Assembly: GCA_963801065.1 (NCBI GenBank)
Contig: CAWDDG010000003.1
Location: 186,001-250,000 of the forward strand
Origin: CAWDDG01 sp963801065
Lineage (GTDB): Bacteria; Actinomycetota; Actinomycetes; Jiangellales; Jiangellaceae
DNA: 64,000 nucleotides
Direction: 5' to 3'
Each line of letters begins with the position of its first letter. Position 1 is the stretch's first letter. Under the pieces are notes generated by a model. That model was not told the DNA's origin and searched no databases. It saw only the letters and a program-made list of their open reading frames with translations. The position numbers and the translations under genes were made by a program. Of this stretch, positions 16,799 through 24,776 are shown piece after piece.

Positions 16799-17443
16799 GT
16801 GACACGTCTCGTGCTGGCGTCGGCGTCGCCGGCCAGGCTGAGCACGCTGCGCGCGGCCGGCGTCGAGCCGCTGGTGACGGTGTCGGGAGTCGACGAGGAC
16901 GCAGTCCTGGCCGCGGCCACGACCCGACAGGGCTCGCTCCAGCCTGCTGAGGTTGCCCTCCTGCTTGCCCGCGCGAAGGCCGAAGCGGTGGCGGCCGACC
17001 TCGACGGCGACCTCGTCGTCCTGGGATGCGACTCCCTTCTCGAGCTCGGCGGAGACATCCACGGCAAACCGGCGACCGCGGCGGAGGTCATCGGGCGGTG
17101 GCGATCGATGCGTGGCCGCAGCGGCGTACTGCACACCGGACACTGGCTGATCGATCTCCGATCCTCCGGCGCGGGGGGTGAGGTCGGAGCAGTCGCATCG
17201 ACCGTCGTCCACTTCGCGGACGTCACCGACGACGAGATCGAGGCCTACGTGGCGACCGGCGAGCCCATGCAAGTGGCGGGCGCATTCACCCTCGACGGGT
17301 TTGGCGGCGCCTACGTCGACGGTGTCGAAGGCGATCATCACAACGTCGTCGGCCTCTCGCTGCCGTTGTTGCGCCGAATGCTCTCGCGGGTCCACGTCTC
17401 ATGGCACACGCTGTGGACGGCCGCACGCGAGGGTGAACCGTGA
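16799..17443 (+). CDS. maf: Maf family nucleoside triphosphate pyrophosphatase
   Basis: House-cleaning hydrolase that removes non-canonical or excess nucleotides (dTTP/UTP type in most bacteria). The N-terminal loop LVLASASPARLSTLRAAG is diagnostic. The catalytic aspartate lies in VLGCDSLLE near residue 77, followed by GKPATAAEVI and FTLDGFGGAYVDGVEGDHHNVVGLSLPLL at the end, where the GxxGxxV region is typical. At 214 residues it is of normal length. The GTG at 16799 has a GGAGGGG ribosome site. Maf near a propionyl-CoA carboxylase is, from memory, conserved in mycobacteria and Streptomyces. Confidence 0.93.
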   Translation: MTRLVLASASPARLSTLRAAGVEPLVTVSGVDEDAVLAAATTRQGSLQPAEVALLLARAKAEAVAADLDGDLVVLGCDSLLELGGDIHGKPATAAEVIGRWRSMRGRSGVLHTGHWLIDLRSSGAGGEVGAVASTVVHFADVTDDEIEAYVATGEPMQVAGAFTLDGFGGAYVDGVEGDHHNVVGLSLPLLRRMLSRVHVSWHTLWTAAREGEP

Positions 17444-17533
17444 ACCAGCCCGCCGGGGACGCAGCAGACTCGTCAGTAGCGGATGACCACCAGCCGGTCG
17501 GTGGCCGATTCCGGCGCCCGCGGTGATGGCCCG

Positions 17534-17593
17534 CGATAGCGAGATGGCTGCCAACGGGGGCGATCGACGCTCTTCGCGGCGATCTCCCTATCG
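17534..17593. repeat. GATAGCGAGA hairpin repeat, copy 3
   Basis: CGATAGCGAGAT at 17534-17545 pairs with ATCTCCCTATCG at 17582-17593 (11 of 12). It lies between the convergent maf and carboxyltransferase genes, so here it could serve as a bidirectional terminator. Confidence 0.55.
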
Positions 17594-17609
17594 AAGGTGC
17601 GCGATCAGC

Positions 17610-19139
17610 TCACACCGGTGGGATGCCGTGCCGACGCTCGGAGAAGCCGCGGTCCTTGGTGGCGGCCGCGGCGAGCCGGGCCACCAGTTCGTCCCGCAGT
17701 GCCTCCGGTTCCACTATCGCGTCGATCACCAGATCGGAGGCGAGCCGCAGGATGTCGATGTCGGCCTCGTACTCGTCGCGCAGACCGGCGACATAGGCCG
17801 CGCGTTCGGCCTCGTCGGAGATCGCCGCGATCTTGTTGAAGTACACGGCGTTGACGGCCGCCTCCGGCCCCATGACCGCGATCTTCGCCGTCGGCAGCGC
17901 CAGGCAGGCCTCCGGCCCGAAGCCGGGCCCGCACATCGCGTAGAGCCCCGCCCCGTACGCCTTACGGACGATCACCGAAACGGTCGGCACAGTCGCCTCG
18001 GCGACCGCCGTGATCATCTTGGCGCCGTGCCGGATGATGCCCTGCCGCTCCACCTCGGAGCCGATCATGAAGCCGGGTACGTCCGCCAGGTAGACGAGCG
18101 GGATGTTGAACGCGTCGCAGAGCCAGATGAACCGCGCCGCCTTGTCCGCGGAGTCGACGAACAGAACGCCGCCACGCACGGCCGGCTGGTTGGCGACGAT
18201 CCCGACGACCTGGCCTTCCAGCAGGGCGAAGCCGGTGACCAGCTCGGCAGCGAACAGCGGCTTGAGCTCGAAGAACGAGCCCTCGTCGACGAGCCCGTCG
18301 ATCACGTGGCGGATGTCGTATCCGGCGGACTCCTCGGCCGGCACGACGTCTCGGGTGAGGCGCCGCGCGGGCGTTGACGCCGCGTACGACGGCGGGTTCG
18401 CGCGCCAGGAGCCCGGCACGTACGAGAAGTAGGTCTTGGCCAGCTCGATCGCCTCGGCGTCGTCACCTGCCAGGTTGTCGCCGCAGCCGGAGACGCTGAC
18501 GTGCATGCGGGCGCCGCCCATCTCCTCCAGAGTGACCTTCTCGCCGACCACCATCTCGGCCATCCGGGGGGAGCCGAGGTACATCGATGCGTTGCCCTCC
18601 ACCATGATCACGACATCGCAGAACGACGGGATGTACGCGCCGCCGGCCGCGCTCGGCCCGAACAGGCAGCAGATCTGCGGCACCTTGCCCGACAGTGCTA
18701 CCTGGTTGTGGAAGATCCGGCCCGCACCGCGTCTTCCCGGGAAAAGGTCGACCTGGTCGGTGATCCGGGCGCCGGCGCTGTCGATGAACCAGAAGATCGG
18801 CAGCTCGTCTCGCAGCGCCAGCTCCGTGACCCGGACGATCTTCTCGACCGTCCGGGCGCCCCACGAGCCGGCCTTGACCGTTGGGTCGTTGGCGACGACG
18901 AGGGCCGGACGGCCGTCGACGAGCCCGCGACCGGTGACGACACCATCCGCGGGCAGTCCGGTCGCCTGCGCGTTCGCCAGCTGGCCGTCCTCCACGAACG
19001 TGCCCTCGTCGAACAGCCGAGCGAGCCGATCGCGGACATAGAGCTTGTTCTGCGACGCGAGCTTGGCCGCTCCCTGCTCGGACGGCGCCAGCGTCGCCTC
19101 CCGGGCGGCAGCGACGTCCTTGAAGTGGTCATGCGCCAT
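17610..19139 (-). CDS. acyl-CoA carboxylase beta subunit of uncertain substrate
   Basis: Carboxyltransferase of 509 residues, with both crotonase halves: IDSAGARITDQVDLFPGR, then FGPSAAGGAYIPSFCDVV in the first, and YLADVPGFMIGSEVE, KAYGAGLYAMCGPGFGP in the second. It ends GFSERRHGIPPV. The GSPRMAEMVVGEKVTLEEMGG stretch differs from what I remember of classical methylcrotonyl-CoA carboxylases, so I leave the acyl group open. I take the ATG at 19139 (MAHDHFKD); an in-frame upstream start at 19181 would add 14 residues. The acyl-CoA dehydrogenase gene is upstream on the same strand, separated by an unusual repeat region. Confidence 0.88.
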   Translation of the reverse strand: MAHDHFKDVAAAREATLAPSEQGAAKLASQNKLYVRDRLARLFDEGTFVEDGQLANAQATGLPADGVVTGRGLVDGRPALVVANDPTVKAGSWGARTVEKIVRVTELALRDELPIFWFIDSAGARITDQVDLFPGRRGAGRIFHNQVALSGKVPQICCLFGPSAAGGAYIPSFCDVVIMVEGNASMYLGSPRMAEMVVGEKVTLEEMGGARMHVSVSGCGDNLAGDDAEAIELAKTYFSYVPGSWRANPPSYAASTPARRLTRDVVPAEESAGYDIRHVIDGLVDEGSFFELKPLFAAELVTGFALLEGQVVGIVANQPAVRGGVLFVDSADKAARFIWLCDAFNIPLVYLADVPGFMIGSEVERQGIIRHGAKMITAVAEATVPTVSVIVRKAYGAGLYAMCGPGFGPEACLALPTAKIAVMGPEAAVNAVYFNKIAAISDEAERAAYVAGLRDEYEADIDILRLASDLVIDAIVEPEALRDELVARLAAAATKDRGFSERRHGIPPV

Positions 19140-19163
19140 GCGTGGCCAACCCCCTGCCGGTGT

Positions 19164-19371
19164 TGTCAGGGAGGCGTCCAACGTCGGTCGAGGTCAGTCT
19201 CCGGCTCACCCTGACAGCCTGGCAGCCAGCCGACGTGTCAGGGCCGCCGGTGGCGTTGCTCGAGGTCGAGGTCGAGCTCGCCCTGACAAGTCGGCGAACG
19301 CGGGACATGTCAGACCGGTTCCCGGCACCTGCCGAGGCCAACCGGAACATGGTCATGACAGGGCGAGTCTC
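19164..19371. repeat. three degenerate 72-base tandem units with paired TGTCAG/TGACA boxes
   Basis: TGTCAG recurs at 19164, 19236 and 19308, exactly 72 bases apart. In each unit a CGAGG follows at offset 25 and TGACA closes at offset 48-52 (CCCTGACA in units 1 and 2). The rest of each unit has diverged. Unit 2 with its left flank forms a 15-base near-perfect inverted repeat, 19229-19243 with 19281-19295. The array fills the gap between the acyl-CoA dehydrogenase stop and the carboxyltransferase start. No protein I recognise is encoded here. Confidence 0.6.
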
Positions 19372-20538
19372 TCACTCGACGGGGAGGCCGAGGCTTCGAG
19401 CGATGAGCAGCCGCTGGACCTCGCTGGTGCCCTCGCCGATCTCGAGGATCTTCGCGTCGCGGTAGAAGCGGGCGACAGGGTACTCCTCCATGAAGCCGTA
19501 CCCGCCGTGCACCTGGGTGGCGATGCGCGTCGCTGTGACGGCCGACTCCGTCGCGTAGAGCTTGGCGACCGACGCGGCCTGCTTGATCTCCGCGTGCGGA
19601 CGTCCGGCGTCGCGCATCGCCGCGGCCTGGTAGGTCAGCAGCCGGGCTGCCTCGGCCATGACCTGCAGGTCGGCGATCTGGAAGGCGACCCCCTGCTTGC
19701 TGCCGATCGGGACCCCGAAGGCTGTGCGGTCCTTGGCGTACGCGACCGACTGCTCGAGCATTGCCCGGATGCACCCCAGGGCGAGCGCGGCGATCGCGAT
19801 CCGGCCGTCGTCGAGCGTGGCGAGGAACTGCGCGAACCCCCTACCCCGCTCCCCAAGCAGGTGGTCTTCCGGGACCCGGCAACCTGTGAAGGTCAGCGGG
19901 TGGGTGTCCGACGCGCGCCAGCCGAGCTTGTCGTACGCGGGCTCCACCGTGAACCCCGGGGTTCCGGACGGGACGATGATCGTCGACACCTCCGCACTCC
20001 CGTCGGCCAGCGTGCCGGTTCGAGCCGACACCGTCACGCACGAGGTGATCGGCGTGCCGGAGTTCGTGATGAACTGCTTGGCGCCGTCGATGACCCATTC
20101 GCCGCGGTCGAGCACGGCCTTCGTCGCCGTCGACCCGGCGTCGGAACCGGAGCCCGGCTCGGTGAGGCCGAAGCCCGCCAGGGCACGTCCGGTCACGAGG
20201 TCGGGGAGCCAGCGCTGCTTCTGCTCCTCAGTTCCATAGGTCAGGATCGGGTTGATGCCCAGGCCGACGGCCCCTTCTACGGTGATGCCGAGCGACTGGT
20301 CGACCCGGCCGATCTCTTCGATGGCGACGCACAGGCCGGTGAAGTCGCCGCCGCCGCCCCCGTACTCCTCCGGTGCGGTGAGCCCGAAGACACCGAGCTC
20401 GCCCAGCGCCTGCACGACATCGACCGGAAAGTGATGCTCGCGGTCCCACCGGGCGGCGTGCGGCGCGATCTCGGCCTCGGCGAACTCGCGGACGACCTTG
20501 CGGAACGTCTCGTGCTCGGGCGACAGCTCGACGGGCAT
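19372..20538 (-). CDS. acyl-CoA dehydrogenase
   Basis: FAD enzyme that makes an alpha,beta double bond in acyl-CoA. FGLTEPGSGSDAGS and the FITNSG flavin-binding segments are present, along with QVHGGYGFMEEYPVARFYRD. The C-terminal EIGEGTSEVQ places a catalytic glutamate at residue 369, the position used by short- and medium-chain enzymes. Isovaleryl-CoA dehydrogenases lack a glutamate here and use one near residue 254, so the substrate is probably not isovaleryl-CoA. The length of 388 residues is normal. The ATG at 20538 has a GAGGAAGG site upstream and a candidate operator 28 bases beyond that end. Confidence 0.9.
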   Translation of the reverse strand: MPVELSPEHETFRKVVREFAEAEIAPHAARWDREHHFPVDVVQALGELGVFGLTAPEEYGGGGGDFTGLCVAIEEIGRVDQSLGITVEGAVGLGINPILTYGTEEQKQRWLPDLVTGRALAGFGLTEPGSGSDAGSTATKAVLDRGEWVIDGAKQFITNSGTPITSCVTVSARTGTLADGSAEVSTIIVPSGTPGFTVEPAYDKLGWRASDTHPLTFTGCRVPEDHLLGERGRGFAQFLATLDDGRIAIAALALGCIRAMLEQSVAYAKDRTAFGVPIGSKQGVAFQIADLQVMAEAARLLTYQAAAMRDAGRPHAEIKQAASVAKLYATESAVTATRIATQVHGGYGFMEEYPVARFYRDAKILEIGEGTSEVQRLLIARSLGLPVE

Positions 20539-20555
20539 GACGGCGGCCTTCCTCG

Positions 20556-20579
20556 ACGTTTACGTTTACGTTAACGTAA
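20556..20579. promoter_or_regulatory. candidate MerR/LiuR operator: four tandem ACGTTW-type hexamers
   Basis: The run ACGTTT, ACGTTT, ACGTTA, ACGTAA occupies 20556-20579 and includes a perfect 14-base palindrome, TTACGTTAACGTAA (20566-20579). It is in the divergent region, 18-41 bases from the acyl-CoA dehydrogenase start. The AT-rich tract is striking in this GC-rich setting. As I recall, LiuR sites in proteobacteria share an ACGT-NN-ACGT-type core. Binding by the MerR protein at 20706 is inference. Confidence 0.6.
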
Positions 20580-20617
20580 GCGAAGCACGACGCCAGAGCA
20601 AGCCCCACACCCACGTT

Positions 20618-20682
20618 GATCATGCAACTTCTGCGCGACACGCGGGTCTGGAGACCGCGTGTCGCGCAGAAGTTGCATGATC
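20618..20682. repeat. long palindrome family A, copy 2 (GATCATGCAA)
   Basis: A perfect 28-base inverted repeat, 20618-20645 with 20655-20682, and a nine-base loop. It lies between divergent genes, 24 bases before the MerR ATG, so it is not a terminator of either. It matches the copy at 9459 in outline and sequence (GATCATGCAA, CTGCGCGACACGC), with paired changes in the stem. Confidence 0.85.
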
Positions 20683-20705
20683 GATGTGGGAGAGGCAGGG
20701 CTGGG

Positions 20706-21125
20706 ATGACGAGGGCCGACGGGCGAACGTGGACGATCGCCGAGCTCGCGGACGAGTTCGGCGTCACGCTACGGACGCTGCGCTTCTACGAGGAGCACGG
20801 CCTGCTCGAACCCGAGCGGCGGGGCACGCAACGCGTCTTCCACGCCGGCGACCGGGTCCGGCTCGAGCTCGTGCTCCGCGGCAAGCGGCTCGGCTTCCCC
20901 CTCGAGGAGATCAAGAAGATCGTCGGCATGTACGCCACTGAACCCGGTGAGACCGGCCAGCTCGCCTATCTGCTCGCCCAGATCTCCGTTCGCCGCACCG
21001 AGCTGGAGCAGCGCCGGGCGGACATCGAGCAGACGCTCCGCGAGCTCGACGACCTGGAGCGCAGGTGTCGCGACGACCTGGCCCGACTAGGCTCCCCGGC
21101 AGCCGACGGAGGAGTGCACGCGTGA
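20706..21125 (+). CDS. MerR family transcriptional regulator, LiuR-like
   Basis: A 139-residue regulator. The winged helix-turn-helix reads TIAELADEFGVTLRTLRFYE with EHGLLEPERRGTQRVF as the wing; RVRLELVLRGKRLGFPLEEI follows and is characteristic of LiuR-type MerR proteins that control branched-chain or isoprenoid acyl-CoA breakdown. A long C-terminal coiled coil (residues about 80-125) forms the dimer interface. There is no metal-binding cysteine. The ATG at 20706 follows a GGGCTGGG stretch. The stop overlaps the next start (GTGA), so regulator and biotin carboxylase are coupled. It probably controls both divergent arms through the tandem ACGTT boxes. Confidence 0.88.
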   Translation: MTRADGRTWTIAELADEFGVTLRTLRFYEEHGLLEPERRGTQRVFHAGDRVRLELVLRGKRLGFPLEEIKKIVGMYATEPGETGQLAYLLAQISVRRTELEQRRADIEQTLRELDDLERRCRDDLARLGSPAADGGVHA

Positions 21126-22897
21126 AGATCACGAAGGTGCTCATCGCCAACCGCGGCGAGATCGCGGTCCGGGTGGCGCGGGCCTGTCGTGACTCTGGCA
21201 TCGCGAGCGTGGCCGTGTACGCCGACTCCGACCGCGACGCCTTGCACGTCCGGGTGGCCGACGAGGCCTATGCGCTGGGGGGCCAGACCAGTGCCGAGAC
21301 GTATCTCGTCGTGGACAAGCTGCTCGACGTCGCTGCACGCGCCGGCGCCGACGCCGTCCATCCCGGCTACGGCTTCCTCGCCGAGAACGCGTCCTTCGCC
21401 CAGGCTGTGATCGACGCGGGGCTGATCTGGATCGGGCCGCCGCCGGCCGCCATCGATGCGCTCGGCGACAAGGTCAGCGCGCGTCACATCGCCCAGCGCG
21501 CAGGTGCTCCGCTGGTCGCGGGCACCCCGGATCCGGTCGCGGGCGTCGAGGAGGTCGTGGCCTTCGCCCAGGAGCACGGCCTGCCGGTCGCCATCAAGGC
21601 GGCCTTCGGCGGCGGTGGCCGCGGCCTGAAGGTCGCCCGCACCCTCGAGGAGGTTCCGGAGCTCTACGACTCCGCCGTGCGCGAAGCGGTGGCCGCCTTC
21701 GGCCGCGGTGAGTGCTTCGTCGAGCGGTATCTCGACAAGCCGCGGCACGTCGAGACCCAATGCCTCGCCGACCAGTACGGCAACGTCGTCGTCGTGTCCA
21801 CGCGCGACTGCTCCCTACAGCGCCGTCACCAGAAGCTGGTCGAGGAGGCTCCAGCGCCGTTCCTGTCCGCGGAGCAGAACGCGCAGCTCTATAACTCCTC
21901 CAAGGCGATCCTCCGCGAGGCGCGTTACGTCGGAGCCGGCACCTGCGAATTCCTCGTCGGACAGGACGAAACCATCTCGTTCCTCGAGGTCAACACCCGC
22001 CTGCAGGTCGAGCATCCGGTCACCGAGGAGGTCACCGGCATCGACCTGGTCCGCGAGATGTTCCGCATCGCCTCAGGCGAACCGCTGGGGTACGACGACC
22101 CGCCGGTGCGCGGCCACTCGATCGAGTACCGGATCAACGGCGAAGACCCGGGGCGCGGGTTCCTGCCGACCCCGGGGCCGGTCACCGTGTTCCGCCCACC
22201 GAGCGGGCCGGGCGTGCGCCTGGACGCCGGCGTCGAGCAGGGCAGCGTCATCGGCCAGAACTTCGACTCTCTGCTGGCGAAGCTCATCGTGACGGGAAGC
22301 ACTCGCGAGCAGGCGCTGGAGCGGTCGCGGCGGGCACTCGCCGAGTTCGCAGTCGAAGGGCTCGCGACAGCGATCCCGTTCCACCGAGCGGTGGCCGACG
22401 ACCCGGCATTCGCCCCGGTCGAGCCGGCACAGCCCTTCGCCATACACACCCGCTGGATCGAGACCGAGTTCGACAACCGGATCGCGCCCTACGCCGGCAC
22501 GGGCGACCTCGCGGACGAACCGGGTCGCGAGAACGTCGTCGTCGAAGTCGGCGGCAAGCGGTTCGAGGTGTCGATTCCGGGTGGCCTTGTGACGTCCGGC
22601 GATAGCGCGCAGGGACGGCGGCCCGGCGGATCGAAGCCTCCGCGCCGCTCGGGCGCCGGGAAGGCCGGCCACGTCGCGGGCGGCGACGCGTTGGTCTCGC
22701 CGATGCAGGGAACCATCGTCAAGGTCGCCGTCGAGGAAGGGCAGCAGGTCGAGGCAGGCGACCTCGTGGTAGTGCTCGAGGCGATGAAGATGGAGCAGCC
22801 GATCAACGCCCACAAGGCGGGCACCGTGTCCGGGCTCGCCGCCGAGGTCGGCGCCACCGTCGCCAACGGCGCGGTCCTCTGCAAGATCACCGATTGA
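21122..22897 (+). CDS. acyl-CoA carboxylase alpha subunit: biotin carboxylase plus biotin carrier domain
   Basis: Carboxylates its own biotin using ATP and bicarbonate, then delivers it to a beta subunit. IANRGEIAVRVARACRDSGI opens the biotin carboxylase domain, HPGYGFLAENA follows, and the ATP-grasp segment KAAFGGGGRGLKV and FLEVNTRLQVEHPVTE complete it (residues 1 to about 450). After a linker, the C-terminal carrier domain has the biotin-acceptor lysine in EAMKMEQ near residue 557. At 591 residues it is slightly shorter than many because the middle region is reduced. The GTG start overlaps the MerR stop by four bases. Its partner is likely the beta subunit at 17610. Confidence 0.93.
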   Translation: MKITKVLIANRGEIAVRVARACRDSGIASVAVYADSDRDALHVRVADEAYALGGQTSAETYLVVDKLLDVAARAGADAVHPGYGFLAENASFAQAVIDAGLIWIGPPPAAIDALGDKVSARHIAQRAGAPLVAGTPDPVAGVEEVVAFAQEHGLPVAIKAAFGGGGRGLKVARTLEEVPELYDSAVREAVAAFGRGECFVERYLDKPRHVETQCLADQYGNVVVVSTRDCSLQRRHQKLVEEAPAPFLSAEQNAQLYNSSKAILREARYVGAGTCEFLVGQDETISFLEVNTRLQVEHPVTEEVTGIDLVREMFRIASGEPLGYDDPPVRGHSIEYRINGEDPGRGFLPTPGPVTVFRPPSGPGVRLDAGVEQGSVIGQNFDSLLAKLIVTGSTREQALERSRRALAEFAVEGLATAIPFHRAVADDPAFAPVEPAQPFAIHTRWIETEFDNRIAPYAGTGDLADEPGRENVVVEVGGKRFEVSIPGGLVTSGDSAQGRRPGGSKPPRRSGAGKAGHVAGGDALVSPMQGTIVKVAVEEGQQVEAGDLVVVLEAMKMEQPINAHKAGTVSGLAAEVGATVANGAVLCKITD

Positions 22898-22906
22898 TCG
22901 GTCGCC

Positions 22907-23351
22907 TCAGCCGGCCCAGCTCACGGCGACCTCGGCCTCCAGCAGGGTGCCATAGCGCTGCGCGTATCCCTCGGCCGCGACCTTCGTGGCCGCCGTGACA
23001 CGCGCGAACGGCGTCACACCGTGGTACTTCTCCCAGGCCGGCGTGAACCGGGGCCACTGGCGTTGCCGGAACGCAACAACCCACAGCGGCAGCTCGGTAG
23101 CTGGAACAGGTGCAACGTGCCCGCATGCCCCAGGTCTTGACCAGGCGACGGCGTTGCCACAATTCGTCGTCGAGATCCAACGGTGCGAACGACGCGGTTC
23201 GAACCCCGACGATCAGAGCGGCAGCAGAAGCCACCTGGGAGTGCACACCACCGAGCCGCGAAGCTGTCGCAACCGGATCCGACGCCGGATCGAGCAGGCA
23301 CTGCCCGCGCAGACGCCACCCCATGGCTTGCTCGATCGGCACCTTCGTCAT
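22907..23351 (-). pseudogene. winged-helix/DNA glycosylase-like (AlkZ/YcaQ-type) gene, frameshifted and truncated
   Basis: The first frame (from 23351) reads WRLRGQCLLDP and GVHSQVASAAALIVGVRT, typical of the N-terminus of the winged-helix family that includes the interstrand-crosslink glycosylase YcaQ/AlkZ. After KTWGMR the frame breaks: one missing base near 23118-23121 and another near 23097 restore GTLHLFQ and then ATELPLWVVAFRQRQW. The restored frame ends at 22907, giving only about 150 residues; the family is about 350-400. Two frameshifts and a missing second half make this a likely pseudogene, unless the frameshifts are sequencing errors. Confidence 0.6.
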
Positions 23352-23461
23352 CCCGACATCTCAGCACGCCCGTTCCGGCTCCCGAGCCGGCCTCCGATGC
23401 CCACATCACAAACTGGGATACCGGCAACTCCCGTCCAGCCAGGTCGGGGGATGATGGGGCC

Positions 23462-24707
23462 ATGTCCACCGTGTACGACGAGGCAGCCGAGGCGCTAGGG
23501 AGCTCCCCGCTTTACGTTGCACAGCAGGCCGAGGCAGAGCTCGCCGACGAGGGCGAGGCATTCGACAGCGGCGCCCAGGAGGCTGTGGCGGATCGCCTGC
23601 GCGAGGCGTCGACGTCCATCTACGTCGCCCTGTTGCCCGCAGCCGCGGAGGACGAAGGCAACGCGACCGATCTGGCCGGCGCCACCGGCGAGCAGGGCAC
23701 CTACCTGGTCGTGCTGCCGGATGGAAGCAGGTCCGTCGCATCCGACACCATCCGGCCGGGAGCGGCGTCGGAGGCGTTCGACGACGCACGCCGGGAAAAT
23801 GACAGCGTCGAATCGGTCCTTACCGGGTTCGTCGACCGGGTCGAAGACGTCGCGGCAAACGGGGAGAGCGGCGGCGGCACCGGGGCAAACAACGAATCCG
23901 ACGGCGACGGCGCTGGTTGGATTCCGCTAGGCATCCTCGCGGCCGCGGGCGGTGGCGGCTTCCTGCTCTACCGGCGCAACAAGCGCAACCGCGAACGGGC
24001 CGAGCTCGAACCCGTGCGTACTGCCCTGGACGAGGACGTCACCGCGTACGGCGAGGAGCTAGCCGACCTCGATCTCGACGTACGCAGCCCGGGTGCCGTG
24101 CCGGAGGAGGCGAAGCAGGAGTACGCACGCGCGCTCGACCTGTACGAGAACGCCAAGACCGCCGCCGACCGGGTCGAGCGGCCGGGCCAGCTGCAGCCGG
24201 TGACGGCTGCACTCGACGAGGGCCGCTGGCTGCTCGCCAGCGTGCGGGCGCGGCTGGCCGGTGAGGAGCCGCCAGAACGGCGCCTGCCCTGCTTCTTCGA
24301 CCCGCGCCACGGTCCGTCGGTCGAGGACGTCTCGTGGGCACCGCCAGGTGGGGCCCCCCGCGACGTACCCGCCTGTGCTGCGGACGCCACCCGGATCAAG
24401 GACGGCCTCGACCCGGACGTCCGCCTGGTTCCCGTCGGCGGCGGCGAGCGGCGACCGTACTGGGACGCCGGACCGGCGTACGGCGGGTGGGCCGGCGGCT
24501 ACTACGGCGGCTTCCTGCCCGGGATCCTCTGGGGGACGGTGCTCGGCTCGTCGCTGAGCTGGGGCGGCTACGGGGGTGAAGGCGGCTTCGATGGTGGCGG
24601 GGCCGGAGGCGGCGGGGCCGGGGACGGGCGGCGGCTGGGGCGACGGCGGCGGCTGGGGCGACGGCGGCGGCTTCGACGGGGGCGGCTTCGACGGAGGCGG
24701 CTGGTAG
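23462..24707 (+). CDS. single-pass membrane protein with Gly-rich tail, function unknown (probable frameshift near end)
   Basis: Residues 1-140 form a soluble domain (SPLYVAQQAEAELADE), followed by a Gly/Asn-rich linker, one membrane helix (WIPLGILAAAGGGGFLLY), an RRNKRNRER stop-transfer stretch, a coiled-coil region and a segment with Trp and Gly. It resembles membrane proteins of the TPM-like, glycine-tail group, but I cannot place it. The main frame runs on to 24844 as Arg-rich nonsense; skipping one G in GGGG at 24620-24623 gives a periodic GGGWGD/GGGFD tail ending at 24707, which fits the preceding GGFDGGG pattern better. I annotate that end. Start is the ATG at 23462. Confidence 0.65.
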
Positions 24708-24776
24708 GCGGCAGGCGCGGCCCACCCTGGAGCCGCATGCAAGCACGCGGCGCCTCGCGGATGGAAGCCGATCGGC

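Noticed and set aside
19129..19465. Short frames on both strands across the 72-base repeat units
   Set aside because: They show no family resemblance and no ribosome site; the repeat boxes explain the regular pattern better.
17610..22897. Naming the locus liuABD outright
   Set aside because: The dehydrogenase's catalytic Glu position and the beta-subunit motif do not fit the leucine enzymes well enough.
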